64,000 nucleotides of DNA. It comes from Cocleimonas sp. (GTDB taxonomy: Bacteria > Pseudomonadota > Gammaproteobacteria > Thiotrichales > Thiotrichaceae). The position numbers and the translations under genes were made by a program. Below, piece after piece: positions 1-8,008 of this stretch (position 1 is the stretch's first letter; every line of letters begins with the position of its first letter). The DNA lies in contig JAKIUW010000004.1 in NCBI GenBank assembly GCA_021647365.1, positions 62,001-126,000 on the forward strand, given 5' to 3'. The notes beneath the pieces were generated by a model. That model did not search any database, was not told the origin of the DNA, and saw only the letters and a list, made by a program, of their open reading frames with translations.

Positions 1-37
1 TCGAAAGATGCTCGGATTTTTTTGTTTTAAGATAATA

Positions 38-70
38 AAAGCACACCCCCCCACTTTTACAGGGTGTTTG
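38..70 (+). repeat. C-tract repeat, copy 1 (short-hairpin form)
   Basis: Contains GCACACCCCCCC then ACTTTTACA, but the usual ATGATG tail is replaced by GGGTGTTT. The six bases ACACCC at 43-48 pair with GGGTGT at 62-67, so this single arm makes its own hairpin. It lies just downstream of the rimO stop, so it could end rimO transcription. The same short form recurs at 7756, 47071 and 62971. Confidence 0.8.
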
Positions 71-127
71 GATAAACGCAGATTGAGTAGAGCCTTCTAC
101 CTATAATTCAGCGTATAAGACTCAAGC

Positions 128-1480
128 CTATTCAACTAACTTACCCCAAAGATCATGCTCATCCGCATGGGTTATTTCCACCTGCGCAAACTGGCCAGCT
201 TCTAGCAACTCACCCTCTATATAAACCACACCATCTATCTCTGGCGCATCGCTGCTGCTACGCGCAATCGTTATATCGTCTTTCTCAGCCTCCCCTTGGG
301 TCGCATCGTCGGTTAGCACAGTCATGGTCTGCCCTATTTTGGCCGCTAACTTATTGGCGCTAATTTCTGCTTGCACCTCCATAAAGCGCTCAAGACGATA
401 TTGTTTTTCATCTTCAGGCACATGATTAGGTAATTTATTAGATTCTGCACCATCAACTTCCGAATAAGCAAAACAACCTACGCGATTCAGTTGTGCTTCA
501 CGTAAGAAATCTAATAATACTTCAAAGTCTTCTTCTGTCTCACCGGGGAAGCCAGCTATAAAAGTACTTCGTATAGTGATGTCAGGGCAAATACTGCGCC
601 ATTTTTCAATACGGGTTAATACCTTCTCAGCATGAGCAGGGCGACGCATATCTTTTAATATTCGATGACTGGCATGCTGAAAAGGAATATCCAAGTAGGG
701 TAAGATACCTTTATCAATGTTTTCAGACATTAGTGGAATTAGTTTATCAACATGTGGATAAGGATAAACATAATGCAAACGTACCCACGCATCCAGCTCA
801 CTTAGCGACTCACTTAGTTGCTGGATATGAGATTTAATCGGCTTGCCATTCCAAAAGCCTGTGCGGTATTTTGTATCAATACCGTAAGCACTGGTATCTT
901 GAGAAACTACCAACAACTCTTTTACGCCCGCATTAACGAGGTTTTCTGCTTCTTGCATGACATCACTGATAGAACGACTAACCAAGTCGCCTCGCAAAGA
1001 AGGAATAATACAAAATGAGCAACGGTGATTACAACCTTCCGATATCTTTAAATACGCATAATGCTTAGGCGTGAGTTTTATACCCTGTGGTGGAACAAGA
1101 TCAAGATAGGGGTCATGCGGCGGCGTCAAGTGCTGATGAATCGCTCCCATCACATCTTCATAAGCATGTGGCCCTGTTACTGCTAAAACATCAGGATGGG
1201 CTTTCAACACTTTGTCAGATTCTGCACCCAAGCATCCTGTCACGATAACTTTGCCATTTTCTTCTAATGCCTCACCAATCGCATCTAAAGACTCTTCAAC
1301 CGCACTATCGATAAAACCACAGGTATTAATGACGACAACATCAGCGCCATCATAATCTGGAACAATGTCATAACCTTCTGTGCGCAACTGGGTCAGAATT
1401 CGTTCTGAATCAACCAATGCTTTGGGGCAACCCAAACTCACAAAACCAACCCTTGGAGAGTCACCTTTTTTTTCAATCAC
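128..1480 (-). CDS. rimO: Ribosomal protein S12 methylthiotransferase RimO
   Basis: Radical-SAM enzyme that adds a methylthio group to an aspartate of ribosomal protein S12. The 450-residue protein has the N-terminal methylthiotransferase domain with cluster cysteines C18 (SLGCPKA), C54 (NTCGF) and C83 (TGCLG). The radical-SAM triad C150, C154, C157 is in CNHRCSFCIIP, and a TRAM-like end follows. The SLGCPKALVDSE start separates RimO from MiaB and from the MtaB paralogue at 47-48 kb. The start is GTG, supported by AGGAG about ten bases upstream. It is a stand-alone gene, followed by a C-tract repeat. Confidence 0.95.
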   Translation of the reverse strand: MIEKKGDSPRVGFVSLGCPKALVDSERILTQLRTEGYDIVPDYDGADVVVINTCGFIDSAVEESLDAIGEALEENGKVIVTGCLGAESDKVLKAHPDVLAVTGPHAYEDVMGAIHQHLTPPHDPYLDLVPPQGIKLTPKHYAYLKISEGCNHRCSFCIIPSLRGDLVSRSISDVMQEAENLVNAGVKELLVVSQDTSAYGIDTKYRTGFWNGKPIKSHIQQLSESLSELDAWVRLHYVYPYPHVDKLIPLMSENIDKGILPYLDIPFQHASHRILKDMRRPAHAEKVLTRIEKWRSICPDITIRSTFIAGFPGETEEDFEVLLDFLREAQLNRVGCFAYSEVDGAESNKLPNHVPEDEKQYRLERFMEVQAEISANKLAAKIGQTMTVLTDDATQGEAEKDDITIARSSSDAPEIDGVVYIEGELLEAGQFAQVEITHADEHDLWGKLVE

Positions 1481-1693
1481 TTTAACTAATACTCCTATTA
1501 ATAATAGCCGTTATTCTCGCTGAACCTAAGCTTAACAAGCACTTATGGTATGTGATTCAACAAAAAATAACACTGTATTTATACACACCCCATTATTTTG
1601 AGTCAAACCTTGTCATAAAAGTGTAACATTGCGAACATATCATGCCGAATATGTTAATTGTCGCCTGTAAACTACTGATATATAGATCATTAT

Positions 1694-1722
1694 ATAAAGT
1701 GGTCAATTTTTGACCACTTTAT
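1694..1722. repeat. Perfect 13-bp inverted repeat in the rimO-prkB gap
   Basis: ATAAAGTGGTCAA (1694-1706) and its exact complement (1710-1722) are separated by TTT. It lies in the 585-bp gap upstream of both rimO (minus) and prkB (plus). It could be an operator or a small hairpin; with divergent genes on either side a terminator role is less natural. The function is not known. Confidence 0.55.
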
Positions 1723-1776
1723 CATGGAGCCAAATAAAACCATACTCTAGGAAGTATTACACAAGGATACTCACAG

Positions 1777-1803
1777 ACTTATCCACAGAAATTGTGGACA
1801 AGT
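1777..1803. promoter_or_regulatory. Two inverted DnaA-box-like sites
   Basis: TTATCCACA at 1779-1787 is a consensus DnaA box. TGTGGACAA at 1793-1801 is a near match on the other strand (TTGTCCACA). Together they form an 11-bp inverted repeat with one mismatch and a 5-base loop. They lie about 280 bases upstream of prkB in an AT-rich gap. No dnaA, dnaN or gidA gene is nearby, so this is not obviously the chromosome origin; regulation or DnaA titration is possible. The rest of 1481-2065 shows no gene. Confidence 0.5.
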
Positions 1804-2065
1804 TTATGTAATACAAAAGTCAAGCACCTAAACTCAATTATTTCCAATTAAATTCACTTTTTTTCAAAATATTCCAAACTTCATCAGTAAACTAAGTTGT
1901 ATAAAAATAATACTGCCCTAGTTGTGATTGACATTAATACACTCCCCCTTAATTGATATACAAATTTCTCTCTATTTGCTTTAAGATCGCAAAGAATTAT
2001 TTACTCGCCCCTTATTTACCCCCCATTAATAATTGAGCGCCCTTATTACTTAATTAGGAGTCACC

Positions 2066-2965
2066 ATGTCAATAAAACATCCTGTCGTTGCAGTAACTGG
2101 TTCATCTGGAGCTGGAACAACTTTTGTGAAACGTGCTTTTGAAAACATCTTTCGTCGTGAAAGCATCAACCCCGCCATTGTTGAAGGTGATAGCTTCCAT
2201 AGCTTAAGCCGTGTTGAATTTGGAGAAATGGTTAAAAAAACCGAAGCCAAAGGTAATAACCACTTCAGCCATTTTGGTCCTGAAGCCAATGATTTTGCAG
2301 CGCTTGAGGCGACGTTCAAAGCTTATGGTGAAACAGGTATTGGTAAAAAACGCTATTACTTACATAACGATGAGGAGGCGGCAGAACACAATGCTCGCCT
2401 AGGTTGCAATCAAAATTCTGGTGAGTTTACACCATGGGAAAATATTGAAGCGGGTAGCGACTTATTATTCTACGAAGGTCTGCATGGTTTAGCAGCTGAT
2501 GAAAAAGCTGGTGTAGATACTTCTCAGTTTGTTGATTTAGGCGTTGGCGTTGTACCTAGCGTAAACCTAGAGTGGATTCAAAAAATTCACCGCGATCATT
2601 CAGAGCGTGGGTACGGTACAGATGTCATTGTTGATACGATTTTACGCCGTATGCCAGATTATGTGAACTACATCGCACCACAGTTTTCACGTACCGATAT
2701 CAATTTCCAACGCGTGCCTACAGTTGATACATCAAACCCATTCATCGCCCGTGATATTCCTACGGCTGATGAAAGCTTTGTTATTATTCGTTTTAGTGAC
2801 CCACAAAAATTCTGTATCGATTTCCCTTACTTGCTAAATATGATTCATGATTCGTTTATGACACGCCGTAATACCATTGTTGTTCCTGGTGGAAAAATGA
2901 GTATGGCTATGGAAATTATTCTTGCACCCATCATTCATCGCTTTATTGAAAGATCTAAAGAATAA
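2066..2965 (+). CDS. prkB: Phosphoribulokinase
   Basis: ATP-dependent kinase that makes ribulose 1,5-bisphosphate from ribulose 5-phosphate, the substrate-regenerating step of the Calvin cycle. The 299-residue protein has a P-loop variant GSSGAGTT at residues 12-19 and the length of the bacterial octameric family. The ATG start has a strong AGGAG seven bases upstream. It stands alone, without cbb neighbours. The sequence cannot tell the Calvin-cycle enzyme from the PrkB homologue of non-autotrophs; the aprMBA genes further on favour an autotrophic sulfur oxidiser. A 71-bp perfect palindrome follows the stop. Confidence 0.9.
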   Translation: MSIKHPVVAVTGSSGAGTTFVKRAFENIFRRESINPAIVEGDSFHSLSRVEFGEMVKKTEAKGNNHFSHFGPEANDFAALEATFKAYGETGIGKKRYYLHNDEEAAEHNARLGCNQNSGEFTPWENIEAGSDLLFYEGLHGLAADEKAGVDTSQFVDLGVGVVPSVNLEWIQKIHRDHSERGYGTDVIVDTILRRMPDYVNYIAPQFSRTDINFQRVPTVDTSNPFIARDIPTADESFVIIRFSDPQKFCIDFPYLLNMIHDSFMTRRNTIVVPGGKMSMAMEIILAPIIHRFIERSKE

Positions 2966-2983
2966 TCAGTAATAGCAAAAACA

Positions 2984-3054
2984 CGATAAATAAAAAGCAC
3001 ACCCCCCTAGTTTTACATGATGTAAAACTAGGGGGGTGTGCTTTTTATTTATCG
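2984..3054. repeat. C-tract repeat, copy 2 (35-bp perfect palindrome)
   Basis: Two identical arms in inverted order (2984-3018 and 3020-3054) match over 35 bp with only G3019 unpaired. The core is the CCCCCCTAG subtype. Each arm ends in GTGTGC followed by T5, so RNA from either strand gives a long stem and then uridines. It sits between the convergent prkB and reductase genes and very probably terminates both. Confidence 0.9.
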
Positions 3055-3077
3055 ATATTTACAGGTGATGTTATAAA

Positions 3078-4091
3078 TTATGGCTTCGCAAATTCAAACG
3101 AATCTAAAAAAAGCTGATCATCTGACAAGCCTTGCTTCATAAAAATTTCTTTTGCCGTATCAATCATTGGCGGTGGGCCCGCTATATAAACATCAAAGCC
3201 TGACAAGTCTTCAAAATCCTCTGCTACTGCTGCATGCACAAATCCTGTTCGCCCTTGCCAATCATCGTTCGCTTCAGGCTCAGACAATACGGGCACATAA
3301 TGAATATTTTCATGCTGAAACGCCCATTTTTCAGGTAAATCATGTCGGTACAGATCTACTTTAGCGCGTGCTCCCCAATATATTTGTATCGGGCGCGTAT
3401 CCTCTTGCTCAATCAACTCTTCAATCATAGCTTTAATCGGTGCAAATCCTGTACCACCCGTAATTAAAATCAAAGGGCGATTAGAACTATCGTTAATATA
3501 AAAGCTCCCAAAAGGCCCCTCAAAACGCAATATTGCCTTCTCTTTCATTTCATTAAAAACATGATCTGTGAATACTCCACCTTCAACATGACGAATATGT
3601 AGCTCTAGCGCCTCATCATTTGAAGGAGAGTTTGCAATTGAAAAAGCCCGTCGGCTACGATCACGTAAAATAAATTCAATATATTGCCCTGCTTTAAATG
3701 CCAAACGCTCGCTTGCTGGCAGAGTGAGTGATAACTCCATCACGTCATCAGCAAGCTTTCTAAGCGAAGCGACACGCGCAGGTAATATTTTAATTTCAAT
3801 TTCTGATGTACTTTCAATCTCTTTAACATCAAGCACTAAATCTGTTTTTGCAACCGACACACAAAAAACGGCTTTGCCTTTTTCATGTTCATGTTCCATC
3901 ACTGTCAGAGGCAAGCCCTCAGGATAATGAATCTCCCCTGACACTACCTGTCCTAAACAAGTACCACACGAGCCTGATCGACACCCATAGGGAAAAGCGA
4001 TTCCTTGCCTCAATGCCGCATCAAGAATAAATTCATTTTTTTGGGCTTCAAAAGTATGACCTGTGGCCTCAAGCGTAATTTTAAATGTCAT
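3078..4091 (-). CDS. 2Fe-2S ferredoxin-FAD-NAD(P)H reductase
   Basis: Flavoprotein electron-transfer subunit of the phenol-hydroxylase or CDP-6-deoxy-glucoseen reductase type (337 residues). Domains in order: plant-type 2Fe-2S ferredoxin with C37, C42, C45 (CRSGSCGTC) and C77; FAD-binding barrel with RAFSIANSP near residue 145; NAD domain with LITGGTGFAPI near 210. It would move electrons from NAD(P)H through FAD to the cluster. No oxygenase partner is adjacent, so the acceptor is unknown. It is monocistronic and convergent with prkB. Confidence 0.85.
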   Translation of the reverse strand: MTFKITLEATGHTFEAQKNEFILDAALRQGIAFPYGCRSGSCGTCLGQVVSGEIHYPEGLPLTVMEHEHEKGKAVFCVSVAKTDLVLDVKEIESTSEIEIKILPARVASLRKLADDVMELSLTLPASERLAFKAGQYIEFILRDRSRRAFSIANSPSNDEALELHIRHVEGGVFTDHVFNEMKEKAILRFEGPFGSFYINDSSNRPLILITGGTGFAPIKAMIEELIEQEDTRPIQIYWGARAKVDLYRHDLPEKWAFQHENIHYVPVLSEPEANDDWQGRTGFVHAAVAEDFEDLSGFDVYIAGPPPMIDTAKEIFMKQGLSDDQLFLDSFEFAKP

Positions 4092-4250
4092 GAATCTGCA
4101 CTATCTATTTGATTTTTAAAGCCTGCATTCTAGCAGTTAAATAAATCACAATATTTTTATTTTTTTCTTCCTTTTTTATTATCAATACATCTTTTCGAAT
4201 CACAAGCCTCCAGGCCAAAGCAGAGCTTATCAAGCAAAGTTTTACCCAAG

Positions 4251-4259
4251 TTATCCACA
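4251..4259 (+). promoter_or_regulatory. DnaA box upstream of the nrd promoter
   Basis: TTATCCACA, an exact consensus DnaA box, lies 45 bases upstream of the predicted -35 of nrdA. DnaA boxes in the nrdAB promoter are known from E. coli, where DnaA links dNTP synthesis to replication. The match is seen in the sequence; the role is inferred by analogy. Confidence 0.6.
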
Positions 4260-4287
4260 GAATACAAACACCTTCTGAAGAGTAAAA

Positions 4288-4337
4288 ACACAATATGTTG
4301 TGCTTGACTGAACAGGCGAACACACTCTATAGTATGC
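4288..4337 (+). promoter_or_regulatory. nrdA promoter with two NrdR boxes
   Basis: Box 1, ACACAATATGTTGTGC (4288-4303), matches the NrdR consensus at 14 of 16 positions. Box 2, ACACTCTATAGTATGC (4322-4337), matches at about 12 of 16. Between and inside them are TTGACT (4304-4309) and TATAGT (4328-4333), spaced 18 bases, so box 2 covers the -10. Paired NrdR boxes about three helical turns apart are the standard arrangement for ribonucleotide-reductase repression. NrdR itself is not in the window. Confidence 0.7.
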
Positions 4338-4690
4338 CCACTTGAAAAACGCATGATCAATCATTCATTAGTTTTTATCCTGCACTTTCAATTTTATTAT
4401 GCATCTGAATAATAGCTGCGCCCTAGTAAATCTTTTAATTAAGCTTTATTTAACTGAGAAGAATGACCATCATTTAGATCATAAATAAACAATTGTTAAC
4501 ACATAGAATACAAACTATTTGGCTAAAGTTAATTAGCCACTGCAATAGTCTCTCAGGGAAACTATTGCAACCAAAAGGAAAGCATCCCAAGATATTTCTT
4601 GTTATGCCATACATCAAAACACAGAAATAAACCGTCTAACCAAATTCGGCTCTTGCCGTCTTTTCGCTTTATTTCTAGGGGAGAAAAACT
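4338..4690 (+). other. Long 5' leader of nrdA
   Basis: If the promoter at 4304-4333 is right, nrdA has a leader of about 350 bases. It contains two small hairpins: GGCTA pairing with TAGCC near 4521-4537, and TGCAATAGT (4541-4549) with ACTATTGCA (4561-4569). No known riboswitch or convincing ORF was recognised. Confidence 0.4.
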
Positions 4691-7609
4691 ATGCAACCAG
4701 TCAGTGATGACGCTCTTAACGATATTCTTAATAAAGAAAATCAAGATTCTGTAGCCACAAGCGTACTTGATGCTATTGATGAAACCATGGCAAAAACTAG
4801 CGAGAAAGAAGCGGTGATTTACAAAGTTATTCGTCGTAATGGCAAAGTAACGCCGTTCGATCGTAGTAAAATCGAAGTCGCGCTGACAAAAGCATTTCTC
4901 GGTGTTGAAGGTGGGGTTGCCGCCGCATCATCTCGTATCCACGATACTGTGCAAAAGATGGCAGTTGAGGTTAACAACAACCTATTTCGTCGTATGCCTG
5001 ATGGTGGCATCGTGCATATCGAAGATATTCAAGACCAAGTAGAACTCGCATTGATGCGCTCAGGCGAGCGTAAAGTAGCACGTGCTTACGTTATTTATCG
5101 TGAAGAGCGCTCACAAGCACGCGCAGAAAAAGCAGAAAATACAAAACCTAAGAAAGCATCTAAGAAAGATGCCTTGCAAGTCACCACTTCAAACGGGGAC
5201 ACCAAGCCACTTGACGAAAACCGCCTACGCAAGATTATTGCTGAAGCAGTTGATGGGTTAGACGGTGTCGATCAAGACACTGTTGTTAAAGAGGCACTGC
5301 GGAATTTGTTTGACGGCATTCCAGAAACGGATGTCGGTTCCGCACTTGTAATGGCAACGCGCGTCAACATTGAGAAAGATCCAAATTACTCAATGGTGGC
5401 AGCGCGTTTGTTACTTGATAACTTACGTGGCGAGGCACTCAGCTATCTTAATGATAGGCCGACTGAAGCGACACAAGCAGAAATGGCAAAACGCTACCCT
5501 GCAACATTAAAAAAATACATCAAACAAGCCGTTGAGTTAGAGCTACTTGATGAAGAGCTTATGCGCTACGACCTTACTAAATTAGGCGCTGCAATAAAGC
5601 CAGAGCGAGATCACTTGTTCACCTACCTTGGTTTACAAACACTTTACGATCGCTACTTTATCCACACGGATGATGAAGTACGTTTTGAATTGCCACAAAT
5701 CTTTTTCATGCGCGTTTCAATGGGCTTGGCAATGAACGAAATCAACCGCGAAGAACGTGCGATTGAGTTTTACAATTTGCTTTCTAGCTTTAACTTTATG
5801 AGCAGTACGCCTACCCTGTTTAATTCAGGCACACGTCGCCCACAACTTTCATCATGTTACCTAACAACGGTTTCTGATAGCCTCGATGGAATTTACAGCT
5901 CTATAAAAGACAATGCGCTACTTTCCAAGTTCGCAGGCGGACTCGGCAATGATTGGACGCGTGTACGCGGCTTAGGCTCACACATCAAAGGCACAAACGG
6001 AAAATCACAAGGTGTTGTACCTTTCTTAAAAGTAACTAACGACACAGCTGTAGCGGTAAACCAAGGTGGCAAGCGTAAAGGGGCTATTTGTGCCTACTTA
6101 GAAACTTGGCACATTGATGTTGAAGAATTTTTAGAGCTTCGCAAAAACACAGGTGATGAGCGTCGTCGTACTCACGACATGAACTCTGCTAACTGGATTC
6201 CTGACTTATTCATGCAGCGCGTTGCTGAAGAAGGTGAATGGACACTGTTCTCACCAGAAGAAGTGCCAGATTTACACGACCTTGTTGGTAAGAAGTTTCA
6301 AAAAGCGTATGAAGGCTACGAAGAAAAAGCAAAGCGTGGTGACATCAAATTATTCAAAACACTAAAGGCAGTAGACCTTTGGCGCAAAATGCTCGGCATG
6401 ATTTTTGAAACTGGTCATCCTTGGATCACCTTTAAAGACCCTTGTAATATTCGTTATTCAAATCAGCATGTTGGCGTGGTACACAGCTCAAACCTTTGTA
6501 CAGAAATTATGCTACACACCAACGATGAAGAAATTGCCGTGTGTAATCTTGGCTCGGTTAACTTGCCACAGCATACAACGGCTGACGGCATCGACATGAA
6601 AATGCTCGAGAAGACAGTAAAAACAGCGATGCGGATGCTTGATAACGTCATTGAATACAATTACTACAGCGTGCCACAAGCGCGTAATTCAAATATGCAA
6701 CATCGTCCTGTAGGCATGGGCGTAATGGGTTTTCAGGATGCGCTCTACAAGCAAAACATTGCTTATGCATCAATGGAAGCAGTTGAATTCGCTGATACAA
6801 GCATGGAAGCGGTTTCATACTTTGCGATCAAAACATCGTCTGATTTAGCCGAAGAGCGTGGTACTTACCCAAGCTACGAAGGTTCATTATGGAGTCAAGG
6901 CATCTTACCGATTGATTCAATCGAGCTTATGGAAAAAGAGCGTGGTACTGATTACTACCAAGTGGATAAAACCACTACGTTAGATTGGGACGGACTACGC
7001 AAGCAAGTTAAACAACATGGCATGCGTAACTCAAACACCATGGCAATTGCGCCAACAGCGACCATTTCAAATATTTGTGGCGTGAGCCAATCGATTGAGC
7101 CGACTTACCAAAACATGTTTGTTAAATCGAACCTTTCAGGTGAGTTCACCGTGGTTAATGCTTATTTGGTTAATGAGCTAAAGAGCTTAGGTTTATGGGA
7201 TGAAGTAATGATCAACGATCTTAAATACTTCGACGGCAGTGTTCAGCCGATTGATCGTATCCCAGAAGAGATTAAAGCAAAATATGCCAGCGCTTTTGAA
7301 GTGGATTCACGTTGGTTGATTGAAGCAGGCAGCCGCCGCCAAAAATGGATTGACCAAGGTCAATCTCTTAACCTATATATGAAAGAACCATCAGGCACAA
7401 AGCTTGATAACTTGTATAAGTTGGCTTGGGTACGTGGTCTTAAAACCACTTACTACCTACGCTCGCTGGGTGCAACCGCAATGGAGAAGTCGCAGGAAAG
7501 CTCTAGCAATGTTGCAAAAGAAAACGTACCCGATGCGCCAATGGAAGTGGGTTCAGCAGCGCCAGCGGCGTGTTCAATTCTAGACCCAGATTGCGACGCC
7601 TGCCAATAA
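4691..7609 (+). CDS. nrdA: Ribonucleoside-diphosphate reductase, alpha subunit (class Ia)
   Basis: Large subunit that reduces ribonucleoside diphosphates to deoxy forms, working with NrdB. At 972 residues it is longer than E. coli NrdA (761) because it has two N-terminal ATP-cone domains (about 42-140 and 160-245). The catalytic barrel follows with C389 (SSCYLTT), C603 and E605 (NLCTEI) and C618 (VCNLGS). The C-terminal CSILDPDCDAC carries the shuttle cysteines. The start has a GGGGAG ribosome site. It is separated from nrdB by 355 bp holding two repeat elements and a small ORF. Confidence 0.96.
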   Translation: MQPVSDDALNDILNKENQDSVATSVLDAIDETMAKTSEKEAVIYKVIRRNGKVTPFDRSKIEVALTKAFLGVEGGVAAASSRIHDTVQKMAVEVNNNLFRRMPDGGIVHIEDIQDQVELALMRSGERKVARAYVIYREERSQARAEKAENTKPKKASKKDALQVTTSNGDTKPLDENRLRKIIAEAVDGLDGVDQDTVVKEALRNLFDGIPETDVGSALVMATRVNIEKDPNYSMVAARLLLDNLRGEALSYLNDRPTEATQAEMAKRYPATLKKYIKQAVELELLDEELMRYDLTKLGAAIKPERDHLFTYLGLQTLYDRYFIHTDDEVRFELPQIFFMRVSMGLAMNEINREERAIEFYNLLSSFNFMSSTPTLFNSGTRRPQLSSCYLTTVSDSLDGIYSSIKDNALLSKFAGGLGNDWTRVRGLGSHIKGTNGKSQGVVPFLKVTNDTAVAVNQGGKRKGAICAYLETWHIDVEEFLELRKNTGDERRRTHDMNSANWIPDLFMQRVAEEGEWTLFSPEEVPDLHDLVGKKFQKAYEGYEEKAKRGDIKLFKTLKAVDLWRKMLGMIFETGHPWITFKDPCNIRYSNQHVGVVHSSNLCTEIMLHTNDEEIAVCNLGSVNLPQHTTADGIDMKMLEKTVKTAMRMLDNVIEYNYYSVPQARNSNMQHRPVGMGVMGFQDALYKQNIAYASMEAVEFADTSMEAVSYFAIKTSSDLAEERGTYPSYEGSLWSQGILPIDSIELMEKERGTDYYQVDKTTTLDWDGLRKQVKQHGMRNSNTMAIAPTATISNICGVSQSIEPTYQNMFVKSNLSGEFTVVNAYLVNELKSLGLWDEVMINDLKYFDGSVQPIDRIPEEIKAKYASAFEVDSRWLIEAGSRRQKWIDQGQSLNLYMKEPSGTKLDNLYKLAWVRGLKTTYYLRSLGATAMEKSQESSSNVAKENVPDAPMEVGSAAPAACSILDPDCDACQ

Positions 7610-7734
7610 CCTGATACTTGTCTTTACGTCGATAGCCGCGTTGCGAGTTTATAAAAATCTAGTCACGTACTTTAGTACGCTCCCAGTTTTTTAGAAACTC
7701 GCGCCTTGCTCTCAACGCAAATACAAGCACCAGG
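7610..7734. repeat. ERIC-like 125-bp imperfect palindrome
   Basis: Starts directly after the nrdA stop. Outer arms of about 40 bases (from CCTGATACTTGTCTTTACG and, on the other strand, CCTGGTGCTTGTATTTGCG) agree at roughly three quarters of positions. The centre holds a small CGTAC-TTTA-GTACG hairpin. Length and layout resemble ERIC-type intergenic palindromes. RNA from it would fold strongly and could process or attenuate the nrdA-nrdB transcript. Confidence 0.6.
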
Positions 7735-7755
7735 ACTAGCTTAATATTATATAGA

Positions 7756-7787
7756 ACACCATGTAAAAGTGGGGGGGTGTGCTTTTT
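7756..7787 (-). repeat. C-tract repeat, copy 3 (short-hairpin form)
   Basis: Plus strand reads ACACCATGTAAAAG then a G7 tract, TGTGC and T5. ACACC (7756-7760) can pair with GGTGT (7776-7780), leaving a hairpin followed by T5, which resembles a terminator reading toward nrdB. It lies in the nrdA-nrdB gap, about 20 bases after the ERIC-like unit. Confidence 0.75.
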
Positions 7788-7879
7788 ATATTCCTCTACT
7801 CTAGCTAAATAAAAAGAGGATAAGTTTCTGCCTCGTTATTAACAAAACAGAAACAACCATCAAGGAAGGAAGCGCGGTT

Positions 7880-8008
7880 ATGACTAAGTCAAAAAAAGTA
7901 AACCGCCCTACAAAAACAACAACAGCACGGGCTAATAAAGTACGTCAGAAACGGAGAACATATCATGCTAAATTGGGACAACCCACTAAGCTCACCACAA
8001 CAAGCTAA
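7880..8008 (+). CDS. Small basic ORF overlapping the nrdB start
   Basis: A 42-residue reading frame, very rich in Lys, Arg and Thr (starts MTKSKKVNRPTKTTTARAN). Its ATG follows AAGGAAGG at good spacing. Its last 44 bases overlap the first codons of nrdB in another frame, so ribosomes on it would pass the nrdB start; translational coupling or a leader role is possible. I recognise no family. It could be a chance ORF, but the ribosome site is better than that of nrdB itself. Confidence 0.4.
   Translation: MTKSKKVNRPTKTTTARANKVRQKRRTYHAKLGQPTKLTTTS

Noticed and set aside
1481..2065. Chromosomal replication origin
   Set aside because: Two DnaA boxes are present, but no dnaA, dnaN, rpmH or gidA neighbour and no box cluster or 13-mer repeats were seen.
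4533..4569. GCCACTG followed by GGGAA, resembling parts of a cobalamin riboswitch, in the nrdA leader
   Set aside because: The surrounding conserved box and the pairing of these pieces are missing; the bases instead form a plain 9-bp hairpin, and class Ia reductase does not need cobalamin.
4105..4744. Minus-strand frames in the reductase-nrdA gap
   Set aside because: They overlap the NrdR boxes, the promoter and the nrdA start, have no ribosome sites and look like AT-rich chance frames.
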